This document shows positions 1 to 8,308 of a stretch of 9,001 nucleotides of DNA, piece after piece. A program made the translations under genes and the position numbers. The notes under the pieces were generated by a model that saw nothing but the letters and a program-made list of their open reading frames with translations, had not been told where the DNA came from and made no database searches. The stretch comes from Crocinitomicaceae bacterium (GTDB taxonomy: Bacteria > Bacteroidota > Bacteroidia > Flavobacteriales_D > Crocinitomicaceae): the NCBI GenBank assembly GCA_030830385.1, contig JAURNA010000291.1:1-9001 (forward strand). The letters are read 5' to 3'. Every line of letters begins with the position of its first letter. The stretch's first letter is position 1.

Positions 1-2
1 CA

Positions 3-3000
3 TCGGTCGCAGCACTCGACAAATTTGTGGATATTCCCATCAGCAAATACACAGGAACACCAAACATCAATATCCCCATCTGGACTGCTGAAGGACGCAG
101 CTTGTCCGTTCCAATAAGTTTGTCTTACCATGCTTCGGGGGTAAGGGTTGACGAACTTCCGGGTTGGGTAGGTTCGAACTGGGCTTTGAATGCAGGGGGG
201 GTGATCAGTAGAACCCTGCGAGGAAAACCAGATGAAATGCCTGGAGTTGGGTATTTGGATGCGAATCATCATTTGCCTGATCCGAACCAGTCCAATGATT
301 TGATGGCTCTGAGTTTCTATGATGAAACAGACAGGCCTTGGTTAGAACAAGCGGCTAACGGAAACATTGATTTGCAACCCGACATTTTTCACTACCACTT
401 CAATGGACGATCCGGAAAATTTGTATTTGGAAAAGACGGTAGCATTTACACAATTCCTCATCAAGACCTGAAAATTGAACGAACGGTCCACAACGGATTA
501 ACTCGCTGGACAATCACAGCTGAAGACGGAACAAAATACCTGTTTGGGGTGGCTGAAGACGGTCATTCGGCGATTGAACAAACACGTATAGAATCTGATG
601 GGGCCATTTCAGTTCCTCATGAATCGAGTTGGCATCTAGTGGAAGTTATCGCTCCTTTTAATACGGATCGTATTCAACTGCATTATCAACCTGTGAACAT
701 CAATTATGAATGGACACAAAGTAGATATGATATATACACATTTCCTGCTATACCAGCTGTAGCGCTCTTTAATGAGAATGATTATAACCCGATTTTGGCA
801 TATGTTACAAATGTCATAAATCAAGGATCTTGTAACAGTAATTACTCTGATTTTTCTCAAAGTACCTTATTTACAAATGCGTTTTATCTATCCTCTATAG
901 AATCCCTCAGACACAGGGTAGATTTCCACATCACTCAGGGAAGATATGACACAAAGAACAGTTCGGGAGGATATTTGTCCAAAATAGAAATAACGAATTC
1001 CAACAGCAACGAACTCATTCGGGAATTTGATTTCAATTATTCTTATTTCACAAGCAGCAATTACTCTCCTTTGAGCAACTCTGAGCACCTCAGAAAACGT
1101 TTAAAACTTGAAAGTATTCAGGAAAAATTGGGAGACTGTGACGGCCTTCCTCCGTATGTTTTTGATTATCATGATGAGGAAAATTTACCTGCACGATTTT
1201 CATACAGTCAGGATCATTGGGGATTTCATAACGGTCAAACATCCAATACGAAATTGAATTTAGGTGTATATTTTATTAACCACTACTTCCCCGGTGCCAA
1301 TCGCTCACCAGATATTACGGACCATCAGTTCTTTTTAAAGGCGGGAACTCTTAGAAAAATCACTTTCCCAACCGGTGGAAGTACTTCTCTTGAGTACGAA
1401 GGACACACATTCGGAAACACAACAGACATTTCCGCAAAGACAGATCAGTTAGCCTCTCTGATTATTAACAGTCAGACGAGCAATAGCATAAATTTCACAA
1501 TCGATCACGATCAAGTCGTTCAAGTTTCACTTTCATTCTTAAACAATACACTACCTGAGTGTGGAGTCATTGCACAAATCATCGATGATCAAGGAGTCAC
1601 TGTCACAGGTGGACAGTACAATTTTGGTTCATTGGAGTCAAACTCCTTGTTATTAACAGCGGGAGATTACACACTGAGCTATTCATCAATCAATGGTGAT
1701 TATGGATACATCAGCGTTCGATACCAAGAATTAACCGGTGTGATTCAAAAAACAAAATCAGCTGGCGGACTTCGCATTAAGAAAGTGACAACACACGATG
1801 GTATTTCTCAACAGAATGATATTGTAAAGAACTACAGTTATCAACTTTCCAGTGATCCAGATCGTTCAAGTGGGCTTGTGAATCAGAAAACACCGTTTGA
1901 GTATGTGAGATATTTCGCTGAAATAAACTCGAATTCAACAGCCAATAACTGTCCAACAATCATTATGTCGTCAAACAATTTGACTGACTACGGATTGAGC
2001 GCAGGTCACCCGGTTAGCTACCAGGAAGTCATTGAGCATTTGGGAAATAATGGCAATCATGGAAAAACCGTTTATACATTTAGCGGGCATCAGGATCAAC
2101 CCGATGACTCTACATTTTCTCTAAACTTTCCATTCCCACCACCCATTTCAAATGAATGGAAACGTGGTTTACCGCTCTCTACAAAGGTTTACAACGATCA
2201 AAATGAACTACTCACAGAAACGATCAATGAATACGATTTCGTAGAGGGAGCCAACGATCGTTTCGTTCATGTGATTCCCGGATTAAAAATAGGAGCAAGG
2301 ACTCCGTTGAATTTCGGAGGATTGCTGTGGCCTGAATTTATCACTAGTCTTGACCTTGGACCCTACGAAATGGTATCGGCATGGCTCCACCCTTCCAGAA
2401 CCATTCAAAAAGTCTACGATCCTGAAAACGGAACGGTCATGGTTTCTGAAAGCAACTTCACACACGACAGTCCCAACCACATGCTCACCACGCAAAGTAC
2501 TACAACCCAAAGCGATGGTTCAACACTTATTTCGCGTACGAAATACAGTACCGATTATCAAATAGGAGTTGCCCATTCAGAAGCAGCGGCATTAAGTGCA
2601 ATGAAAAACACACATCACATTTTGCACGTCCCCGTTGAGCAAACCAACTGGATTCAGCCAACACCACAAAGTACACCGCAATTGCTTTCTTCAAGTCTTA
2701 CCACTTTCCAAACGCTGACAAATGGTCAAATCAAACCGTATCAGGTGTTTAGAGTTGAACCTGAAGGAATCATCACTGAAAGCAACTTTACCGAGTCTGA
2801 GGTAGACGCACAGGGAAGTTTTATATACGATTCGCGTTATGAGGACAAAGTGACGTATTCAAGTTTCGATAACTTCGGAAACTTGTTAATATCAACACCG
2901 CGACATGGAAACCCTGTGGTGTTTAAATGGGGATACGATCAAAGTTTGCCTATCGCAGCTATTCAGAACGCTACAACGTCACAAGGTGAAATGGGTGTGA

Positions 3001-4187
3001 CACATTACAGCGGGTTTGAATCAGCAGAAGAATCGCTTCAAAACCCAAATGAGGACTTTTGGCGATTCAACAGTGCGAATGAACACAGTTGGGATGCACA
3101 CACAGGTGAACAAAGTCGAAAGATATACCCATTCAATTCTGAGTACCGCGATCTTACTCCAACAGATCAGCATGGAATATATCTTGCATCCTGTTGGATG
3201 AAAACAGAAAGTGGTTTTGAATCCAACAGCAGCGCCTTGCGAATACTGGTGAATGAAAATCATGTAATCAATGTAGCCAATACACCATCGAACAGGTGGC
3301 AGTATCTGGAAGCACGATTGGATTTGGATAAAATCCGCACAGACTTTTCGATTCCTCAGAGTCAGCAAATCACACTGCGTATACTCCCACACAACGAAAG
3401 TGCATCAGGTAAGTACTTGCTGGTAGATGACATTCGATGCCATCCGTGGGAGGCAACGATGAAAACGTACACATACGATCCGGCAGTTGGAATGACTTCG
3501 CTCGAAGGTGAAGCTCAAACGGCAGGGTATTTCGAATATGATCTTATGAACCGTTTGAAAAATTTACTCGATCACAGAAAGAACATCGCGCAAACGAACA
3601 CCTATCACTATGCCAATGTGGTGAATTCAGTGGACTTTACCTACAGTCCGAGTCCTGTCTATGTAGCGGTCCCTGTTGATTTTAATGCAGAAATGGCGTG
3701 CCTGGTGGATGATCAGGGAAGTTATTCATGGAACTTCGGCGACGGACAAAATGGAACAGGCCAATTGATTTCTCATACATACAATCAACCCGGAACGTAT
3801 CAGGTAACCGCTACGATCACAGACACAGATGGGAAAACGGGTGAGGCACAAAAGACGATCTCGGTTGACTATAAACCGCTGATCGTTCAGTTTAGCGCCT
3901 CATCGGGATCATCACAAACTTCGATGACCCTGGATGTGAACTCAGGTTCTTCCGTAGATTTCTTAGCTGATTTGATCAGTGGATATCCTTCCGTTCAATA
4001 TGAATGGAAAATCAACAATGGAAACTGGATCAATGGAAATGCGACCTGGAATTATACGTTTTACAACGATGGTCCTATGCCACTTAAACAGTATACGGTA
4101 ACGGGTCGGGTCACCGACACTGTTTCAGACCAACAGACAGAACATATGTTTACAATCAATGTCATTCAGAACGGAGGTCCTTACTAA
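3..4187 (+). CDS. RHS-like shell protein with PKD domain, 5'-truncated by window edge
   Basis: Very large secreted or surface RHS-type protein. The frame is open from base 3 with no stop, so the real start lies upstream; the GTG at 27 sits inside a conserved block and is not a credible start. Numbering residues from that GTG, the N-terminus has the Bacteroidota RHS signature (YTGTPNINIP about 8-17, SYHASGVRVDE about 33-43, GGVISR about 57-62). Further family-type blocks are SQDHWGFHNG near 393, FPTGGSTSLEYEG near 446 and the YD-like FKWGYDQSLPIAAIQNAT near 969. A galactose-binding-like segment follows (about 995-1140, ending LLVDDIR), then a PKD domain (1202-1281) and a second Ig-like domain to the end. 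It has no RHS-associated core and no toxin tip, and ends ten bases before the next RHS gene, so the two are probably co-transcribed. Role inferred: partner shell or carrier for the downstream toxin protein. No enzymatic motif seen. Confidence 0.88.
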   Translation, partial: SVAALDKFVDIPISKYTGTPNINIPIWTAEGRSLSVPISLSYHASGVRVDELPGWVGSNWALNAGGVISRTLRGKPDEMPGVGYLDANHHLPDPNQSNDLMALSFYDETDRPWLEQAANGNIDLQPDIFHYHFNGRSGKFVFGKDGSIYTIPHQDLKIERTVHNGLTRWTITAEDGTKYLFGVAEDGHSAIEQTRIESDGAISVPHESSWHLVEVIAPFNTDRIQLHYQPVNINYEWTQSRYDIYTFPAIPAVALFNENDYNPILAYVTNVINQGSCNSNYSDFSQSTLFTNAFYLSSIESLRHRVDFHITQGRYDTKNSSGGYLSKIEITNSNSNELIREFDFNYSYFTSSNYSPLSNSEHLRKRLKLESIQEKLGDCDGLPPYVFDYHDEENLPARFSYSQDHWGFHNGQTSNTKLNLGVYFINHYFPGANRSPDITDHQFFLKAGTLRKITFPTGGSTSLEYEGHTFGNTTDISAKTDQLASLIINSQTSNSINFTIDHDQVVQVSLSFLNNTLPECGVIAQIIDDQGVTVTGGQYNFGSLESNSLLLTAGDYTLSYSSINGDYGYISVRYQELTGVIQKTKSAGGLRIKKVTTHDGISQQNDIVKNYSYQLSSDPDRSSGLVNQKTPFEYVRYFAEINSNSTANNCPTIIMSSNNLTDYGLSAGHPVSYQEVIEHLGNNGNHGKTVYTFSGHQDQPDDSTFSLNFPFPPPISNEWKRGLPLSTKVYNDQNELLTETINEYDFVEGANDRFVHVIPGLKIGARTPLNFGGLLWPEFITSLDLGPYEMVSAWLHPSRTIQKVYDPENGTVMVSESNFTHDSPNHMLTTQSTTTQSDGSTLISRTKYSTDYQIGVAHSEAAALSAMKNTHHILHVPVEQTNWIQPTPQSTPQLLSSSLTTFQTLTNGQIKPYQVFRVEPEGIITESNFTESEVDAQGSFIYDSRYEDKVTYSSFDNFGNLLISTPRHGNPVVFKWGYDQSLPIAAIQNATTSQGEMGVTHYSGFESAEESLQNPNEDFWRFNSANEHSWDAHTGEQSRKIYPFNSEYRDLTPTDQHGIYLASCWMKTESGFESNSSALRILVNENHVINVANTPSNRWQYLEARLDLDKIRTDFSIPQSQQITLRILPHNESASGKYLLVDDIRCHPWEATMKTYTYDPAVGMTSLEGEAQTAGYFEYDLMNRLKNLLDHRKNIAQTNTYHYANVVNSVDFTYSPSPVYVAVPVDFNAEMACLVDDQGSYSWNFGDGQNGTGQLISHTYNQPGTYQVTATITDTDGKTGEAQKTISVDYKPLIVQFSASSGSSQTSMTLDVNSGSSVDFLADLISGYPSVQYEWKINNGNWINGNATWNYTFYNDGPMPLKQYTVTGRVTDTVSDQQTEHMFTINVIQNGGPY
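3630..3869 (+). other. PKD domain within the first RHS-like protein
   Basis: About 80 residues (1202-1281 counted from the GTG at 27) with the PKD hallmarks: W1235-N-F-G-D-G, then H1250-T-Y, 'PGTYQVTATITD', and a closing beta strand 'KTISVDY'. PKD domains are beta-sandwich spacers common in exported proteins of Bacteroidota and are often linked to protein or glycan contacts. The following ~100 residues (about 3876-4184, with 'VQYEWKINNGNW' and 'KQYTVTGRVTDTVSD') look like a second, divergent Ig/PKD-like sandwich, although the WNFGDG motif is absent there. The protein ends without a recognisable type IX sorting domain. Confidence 0.85.
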
Positions 4188-4197
4188 CAACCACTAA

Positions 4198-4278
4198 ATG
4201 AAATTAACGATGAAAACAATGAAACAACTATCACTCCTTATATCATTGATTGCATTGGGTGTCTGCAAAACATTCGCA
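4198..4278 (+). other. Sec signal peptide of the RHS toxin
   Basis: The N-terminus has lysines at residues 2, 6 and 9, a hydrophobic core (LSLLISLIALGV, 11-22) and 'TFAQ' followed by acidic 'SEDKN', giving likely signal peptidase I cleavage after A27 or Q28. This places the protein in the periplasm, outer membrane or outside the cell. The cysteine at 23 is preceded by L-G-V, so it does not form a good lipobox. No N-terminal PAAR or VgrG-like element is seen, so a canonical type VI tip role is not suggested by the sequence. Confidence 0.85.
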
Positions 4279-7200
4279 CAATCTGAGGACAAGAATTATG
4301 TCAAAACGCGCCAGTTGCGTGTTCCTGTTCAATCCATTCAACAATTGAATAATCTACCCGAACAAAACATGCAAACAAGCATCGTCTATTCCGACGGATT
4401 GGGGCGTACTACTCAACAGATAGCCGTTGGACAAAGCCCCAACTATTGGGATGTCATTCAGCCTGTTGTGTACGATGAACTGGGCAGGTCACACAAGCAG
4501 TACTTGCCTTACACAAGAAGCAATGACGGAAACTATGATGCGTCTTTTGAGACCCATCAGGAGATGTATTACAAAACGCAAGCAAGCATTGCACACAGTT
4601 TATATCCATACAGCGAGACAGTTTTTGAGGCCTCACCTTTGAGTCGTGTATTGGAGCAATCAGCGCCGGGAGCAGATTGGCAGTTGGGGAGCGGACATAC
4701 ACAAACCGTTAAGCAGCGTTTGAACCTTGCTTCAGAAGTTCACCATTGGAAGATGGTCAATGATGTGTCTGTTCACCAGGGAACATACCCCGAGGCTACT
4801 TTAATGGCGGAAGAAGCAAATGATGAGCATGGAAATACGTATATAATCTACAAAGACCAGGCAGGAAGAAAATGCCTGGAAAAGCGTCAGTTGACAGCTA
4901 ACGAATGGGCAGAAACGTATTTCATTTATGATGATTTCGGGCGTTTACGCTACGTACTTCCTCCCAATGCGGTAAAACAGATGCACACTACTCAGAACTA
5001 CCAGGTGTCATCACTCTCTGAGGAAGAATTGTTCATCTACCAATACAACAAACGTGGACTTCCCATTGCAAAGAAAGTACCCGGAGCCGATTGGCAATAT
5101 TTGATCTATGATGATTACAATCGCCCGGTTCTCACACAAGATGGAAACTTACGGCTTCAGGGAAAATGGCGCTTCACCAAATACGATGCATCTGAGCGTG
5201 TGATCCTATCGGGGATTTATACCCCTGATGCGACACAGCAAGCCATGGTTGCGAATGCACAAGTAACAGGACTGATTTCTCCCTCAAGTCTTCCGATGTA
5301 TGAGAAGCGAATGGAGAATGCAGTGGGTTATTCCAGTAATGCCTTCCCCAATACCAACATCGACATTCTGGAGATTTTCTACTACGACGATTACGATTTT
5401 GATGGAAACGGAATCGCTGATTTCACCTACGTCGATCCTCCCAACAAAATGAAGAATCAGATTGAACAGGTAACGGTGGGACAAAATCCGGTCAAGTCCC
5501 ATATTTCTTTAGGAATTACCATCAGTTACTGGAATTTACCTACCGCTCACAACCGAGGAAAGTTGACGGGAAGCAAAACACGTATTCTTGGATCAGACAA
5601 CTGGATTACATCTGCTTCTTTTTATTCCGAATACGGTCGTGTGTTACAAACCCAAACCATGCATCATCTTGTGGAGGTGGACATAGCCGACATGAGTTAT
5701 CGTTTTGATGGATTACTCTTAAAAAGCCATCTCAAGCACACCGCCTTTGGAAACACCACTGAAGTATTCAACCGATTCGAGTACGATCATGCGGGCCGAT
5801 TAATCGCCGGATGGGAACAACACAACAACGCAGCCTTGATCCAACTCAGTGAGAAACGCTACAATGAACTCGGTCAACTGATTGAAAACAACCTGGGGAT
5901 TCAACAGGATGGAACCAACCTGCAATCGGTTGATTTTGCCTATAACATTCGCGGGTGGATGACCCACATCAACAATGCGGATCTTTCCAACGATATAGAC
6001 ATCTCTGTCGGTGACGAGTACGTGGAAAGATTAACTTCCATTGAGCTGACAAAAATCATGGTTACGGCACAGTCTGTCAAGGATCAAAACGGAATTAAGA
6101 AGACAACGATAACCGTAAAGGATGAACGAAAAAACACGTATACAGACAAACTAAACAATGAACGCCAGGCAGTAAATTCATCCAAAACGAAGTCCAGCAT
6201 TACCCAATCGTTCTCAAATACAGCGAAAATCAATGAGTTGGAATCGCTTCAGGAAACCCTTGAGATCAGTTTGGACACGTTGGAGTTTTCAGAAGGAACC
6301 AGTCTTGAGGAAGCCTTCGACCAGATTGAAGGCGTGGTCGTAGAAGCGCTTTCCGAACAGGGCATCATTGGCATAAAGGCGGTAGAAGAAGTGGTGAAAA
6401 GTGTGGAGCGCCATTTGAAAAGTATCGTTGGAAATGTGTATTTTAACGACGACAACCACGATTTATTTGGAATGGAACTCAACTACAACCGTACACAAAG
6501 TGATGGGCTGAATCCTACAGCACAGTACAACGGGAACATTTCTCAAATGTTGTGGCAATCCAAAGGAGACGAAATCAAACGAGCGTATGATTTCACCTAC
6601 GATGCTTCGAACCGTTTGACAAGTGCCACATATCATGAGTACGACAAAGCAGCAGAGACATGGAACGTGAATGTTGGAAAGTACTCCGTTCCGACAATCA
6701 GCTATGATGCCAATGGAAACATTCTCTCACTGGAAAGAAACGGATACCTTTCGAACACTACTTTTGGAACCATTGATCAATTGACTTACAGTTATGATCA
6801 AAACCGATTAAAGGCGGTAGAAGATGTGGTAACAACAGGAGGATATGCTGATTTTAAGAATGGAATAACAGCCACAACTGAATACACGTATGACGCAAAT
6901 GGAAACATGACAAGTGACCTGAACAAAGGCATCACAGTTCAGTACAACGTACTCAACCTCCCCGAGTTGATCACGTTTAACGATGGTTCCACGATCGCAT
7001 ACGCCTATGCGGCAAACGCACAAAAACTCACCGCTACTTTCACCAATGCTCAGGAAAATAGCAGCTATAGCCGTGAGTACGTAGGAGGATTTATCTATAA
7101 CGACAACCAACTGGAGATGTTCTCAACAGCAGAAGGACGCGCCATTCCTGATGCGAGCACAGGAGGGTTTCTGTTGGAATACCATTACAGAGATCACCTG

Positions 7201-8298
7201 GGTAACACACGTTTGACCTTCTCGGATCGAGATGGAAGTGGTGACATCGATGTGGCAACGGAAGTCTTGCAACAAGAACACTATTACCCTTACGGAATGA
7301 CCTTCGAGGGAACAGGCGCACCCGTAATTGATGGGAAACATCCGTTCTTGTACACCAACAAGGAAATGTACGATCAGTTCGATTTGCATTGGATGGATTT
7401 TGGAGCGCGCTTCTACGATCCTGCTCTGGCAAGATGGCATGCGGTGGATCCGTTGGCGGATAAATACCATACTTATTCTCCCTACAATATGGTTATTGGG
7501 AATCCACTGAGTCTGATTGATCCGGATGGAAGAGCACCAGGACCAGGAGACAACATAGCTATAGGTACAGTTTACGTTTATAATGTTTGGTGGGAAAATG
7601 GGAATAAACAAAAAAGATTATCTCACACTTACGAATCAGATAAAACTAATGGACATAACTCTCGGCAATACAGATATTTTGATAGTAAGGGAGAGGTTTA
7701 TAAAGTAGCGAATCAAGACCTTGGGTCTTCAGGAAAGTATCGGACCAAGACTGGTGAATCCAAAAAACGTATTATTGGAGGTGAGGATTATAGTGGTTTA
7801 ATTCAGAACGCAAAGCAAACTGATTATGACAGAAACTGGGGTACAGCATTCTGGAAGGATGTAACTGCTGATTTGTGGAACGTTTTCTATAAGCCAGTTG
7901 TCGATGGAGGAAGAACTATTGCAGACCCTGATGCTTCAGTTCCAGATAAAATTGAGGCAGGAATAACAATTATTACTACTTTACCTTCTGGTGCTAAGTC
8001 GAGTGCCGCTAAGACGAGTACGAACGTTTTATCTAAAGGAGAGTTGCTAAGAATCGAGAACGCAGCAACTCGAATAAACAAGCCTATTACTGTTGTTGGT
8101 AGTCGTGCAAAAGGAACAGCAGGCACTTATTCGGATTGGGATTATGTTATAGAGGGTCTTAACAGCAGAAACTGGAGTAAGATTAAAAACTCATTACCAG
8201 GGTCTCGTTCTATATTGGATAATACTCCAAGAAATATAGACATATTCAAAGGTCCGGTTAATTCTAATCTTCCACACATTACAATTTACCCACGTTAA
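4198..8298 (+). CDS. RHS repeat polymorphic toxin: DUF6443-like N-terminus, RHS core, C-terminal nucleotidyltransferase tip
   Basis: Exported RHS protein of 1366 residues, a polymorphic-toxin carrier. Residues 1-27 are a signal peptide. Residues about 30-130 resemble DUF6443 ('VYSDGLGRTTQQI', 'YDELGRSHKQYLPY'). YD-type repeats follow: YDDFGRL at 244, EYDHAGRL at 528, YDANGN near 898 and others. Residues about 605-745 are a lysine/glutamate-rich insert. The RHS-associated core runs from HYRDHLGNTRL (about 995) through YYPYGM (1029) and GARFYDPALARW (1069) to IDPDG (1107-1111). Residues 1112-1366 are the variable tip, ending in a minimal nucleotidyltransferase with G1301-S1302, D1313-W-D1315 and D1348. 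RHS shells characteristically enclose and release such tips; the tip's target is unknown. The stop of gene 1 is ten bases upstream and the presumed immunity gene ten bases downstream. The start could equally be the ATG at 4210 or 4219; all keep the signal peptide, and the GGAGG at 4173 is too far upstream to decide. Confidence 0.93.
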   Translation: MKLTMKTMKQLSLLISLIALGVCKTFAQSEDKNYVKTRQLRVPVQSIQQLNNLPEQNMQTSIVYSDGLGRTTQQIAVGQSPNYWDVIQPVVYDELGRSHKQYLPYTRSNDGNYDASFETHQEMYYKTQASIAHSLYPYSETVFEASPLSRVLEQSAPGADWQLGSGHTQTVKQRLNLASEVHHWKMVNDVSVHQGTYPEATLMAEEANDEHGNTYIIYKDQAGRKCLEKRQLTANEWAETYFIYDDFGRLRYVLPPNAVKQMHTTQNYQVSSLSEEELFIYQYNKRGLPIAKKVPGADWQYLIYDDYNRPVLTQDGNLRLQGKWRFTKYDASERVILSGIYTPDATQQAMVANAQVTGLISPSSLPMYEKRMENAVGYSSNAFPNTNIDILEIFYYDDYDFDGNGIADFTYVDPPNKMKNQIEQVTVGQNPVKSHISLGITISYWNLPTAHNRGKLTGSKTRILGSDNWITSASFYSEYGRVLQTQTMHHLVEVDIADMSYRFDGLLLKSHLKHTAFGNTTEVFNRFEYDHAGRLIAGWEQHNNAALIQLSEKRYNELGQLIENNLGIQQDGTNLQSVDFAYNIRGWMTHINNADLSNDIDISVGDEYVERLTSIELTKIMVTAQSVKDQNGIKKTTITVKDERKNTYTDKLNNERQAVNSSKTKSSITQSFSNTAKINELESLQETLEISLDTLEFSEGTSLEEAFDQIEGVVVEALSEQGIIGIKAVEEVVKSVERHLKSIVGNVYFNDDNHDLFGMELNYNRTQSDGLNPTAQYNGNISQMLWQSKGDEIKRAYDFTYDASNRLTSATYHEYDKAAETWNVNVGKYSVPTISYDANGNILSLERNGYLSNTTFGTIDQLTYSYDQNRLKAVEDVVTTGGYADFKNGITATTEYTYDANGNMTSDLNKGITVQYNVLNLPELITFNDGSTIAYAYAANAQKLTATFTNAQENSSYSREYVGGFIYNDNQLEMFSTAEGRAIPDASTGGFLLEYHYRDHLGNTRLTFSDRDGSGDIDVATEVLQQEHYYPYGMTFEGTGAPVIDGKHPFLYTNKEMYDQFDLHWMDFGARFYDPALARWHAVDPLADKYHTYSPYNMVIGNPLSLIDPDGRAPGPGDNIAIGTVYVYNVWWENGNKQKRLSHTYESDKTNGHNSRQYRYFDSKGEVYKVANQDLGSSGKYRTKTGESKKRIIGGEDYSGLIQNAKQTDYDRNWGTAFWKDVTADLWNVFYKPVVDGGRTIADPDASVPDKIEAGITIITTLPSGAKSSAAKTSTNVLSKGELLRIENAATRINKPITVVGSRAKGTAGTYSDWDYVIEGLNSRNWSKIKNSLPGSRSILDNTPRNIDIFKGPVNSNLPHITIYPR
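6010..6435 (+). other. Charged helical insert between YD repeats of the RHS toxin
   Basis: Between 'NIRGWMTHINNADLSND' (residues about 582-600) and 'FNDDNHDLFGMELNYN' (about 747-762) lie some 140 residues unlike the YD repeats around them. The first part is Lys/Thr/Ser-rich ('KKTTITVKDERKNTYTDK'); the second is Glu/Leu-rich and probably helical ('INELESLQETLEISLDTLEF', 'VEEVVKSVERHLKSIVGNVY'). From memory of the family the flanking motifs usually lie closer together, so this looks like an inserted domain. Hand-counted GC (about 41%) does not set it apart strongly. Function unknown. Confidence 0.6.
7180..7530 (+). other. RHS repeat-associated core domain
   Basis: Residues about 995-1111 carry the diagnostic core: YRDHLGNTRL, a D1010-x-D-G-S-G-D-I-D1018 loop, YYPYGM, GARFYDPALARWHAVDPLADK and YSPYNMVIGNPLSLIDPDG. 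In studied RHS and TcC proteins the end of the core closes the shell and holds an aspartyl autoprotease using DP-containing motifs. Here D1084-P and D1108-P are the corresponding candidates. The residue after IDPDG is Arg (1112), not the Leu of the 'DPxGL' consensus, so the cleavage position is uncertain. Everything after this point is the exchangeable tip. Confidence 0.9.
8083..8295 (+). other. C-terminal minimal nucleotidyltransferase toxin domain
   Basis: Residues about 1296-1366 begin 'KPITVVGSRAKGTAGTYSD', in which G1301-S1302 is followed ten residues later by D1313-W-D1315. This fits the pol-beta superfamily pattern hG[GS]x(9-13)Dh[DE]h, and D1348 in 'NIDIF' on a later strand is the expected third metal ligand. 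A helix ('SKGELLRIENAATRINK', about 1280-1295) precedes the motif, as in other polymorphic-toxin tips of this kind that I recall. Such enzymes transfer a nucleotide to protein, RNA or small molecules; the substrate here cannot be read from sequence. At about 70-85 residues it is compact, near the minimum for the fold, so a low-complexity variant or an assisting upstream segment (1112-1280) is possible. Confidence 0.8.
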
Positions 8299-8308
8299 TA
8301 TTTTCAGT

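Noticed and set aside
27..29. GTG as the start codon of the first gene
   Set aside because: The frame is open back to base 3 and the residues before it (SVAALDKF) fit the conserved RHS N-terminal block, so the gene begins outside the window.
3021..3392. 123-residue reverse-strand open frame
   Set aside because: It lies opposite the galactose-binding-like segment of the first gene; its Cys/Ile-rich composition and position indicate a shadow frame.
4264..4269. Lipoprotein attachment at Cys23
   Set aside because: The residues before the cysteine are L-G-V, and the -1 position of a lipobox should be Gly, Ala or Ser; ordinary signal peptidase I cleavage at TFAQ fits better.
7123..7611. 162-residue reverse-strand open frame
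   Set aside because: It lies wholly opposite the strongly conserved RHS core and has no family resemblance; it is a shadow of the + strand gene.
7540..8298. The toxin tip as a nuclease
   Set aside because: No HNH, His-Cys or similar nuclease motif is visible; the GS-x10-DWD signature fits a nucleotidyltransferase.
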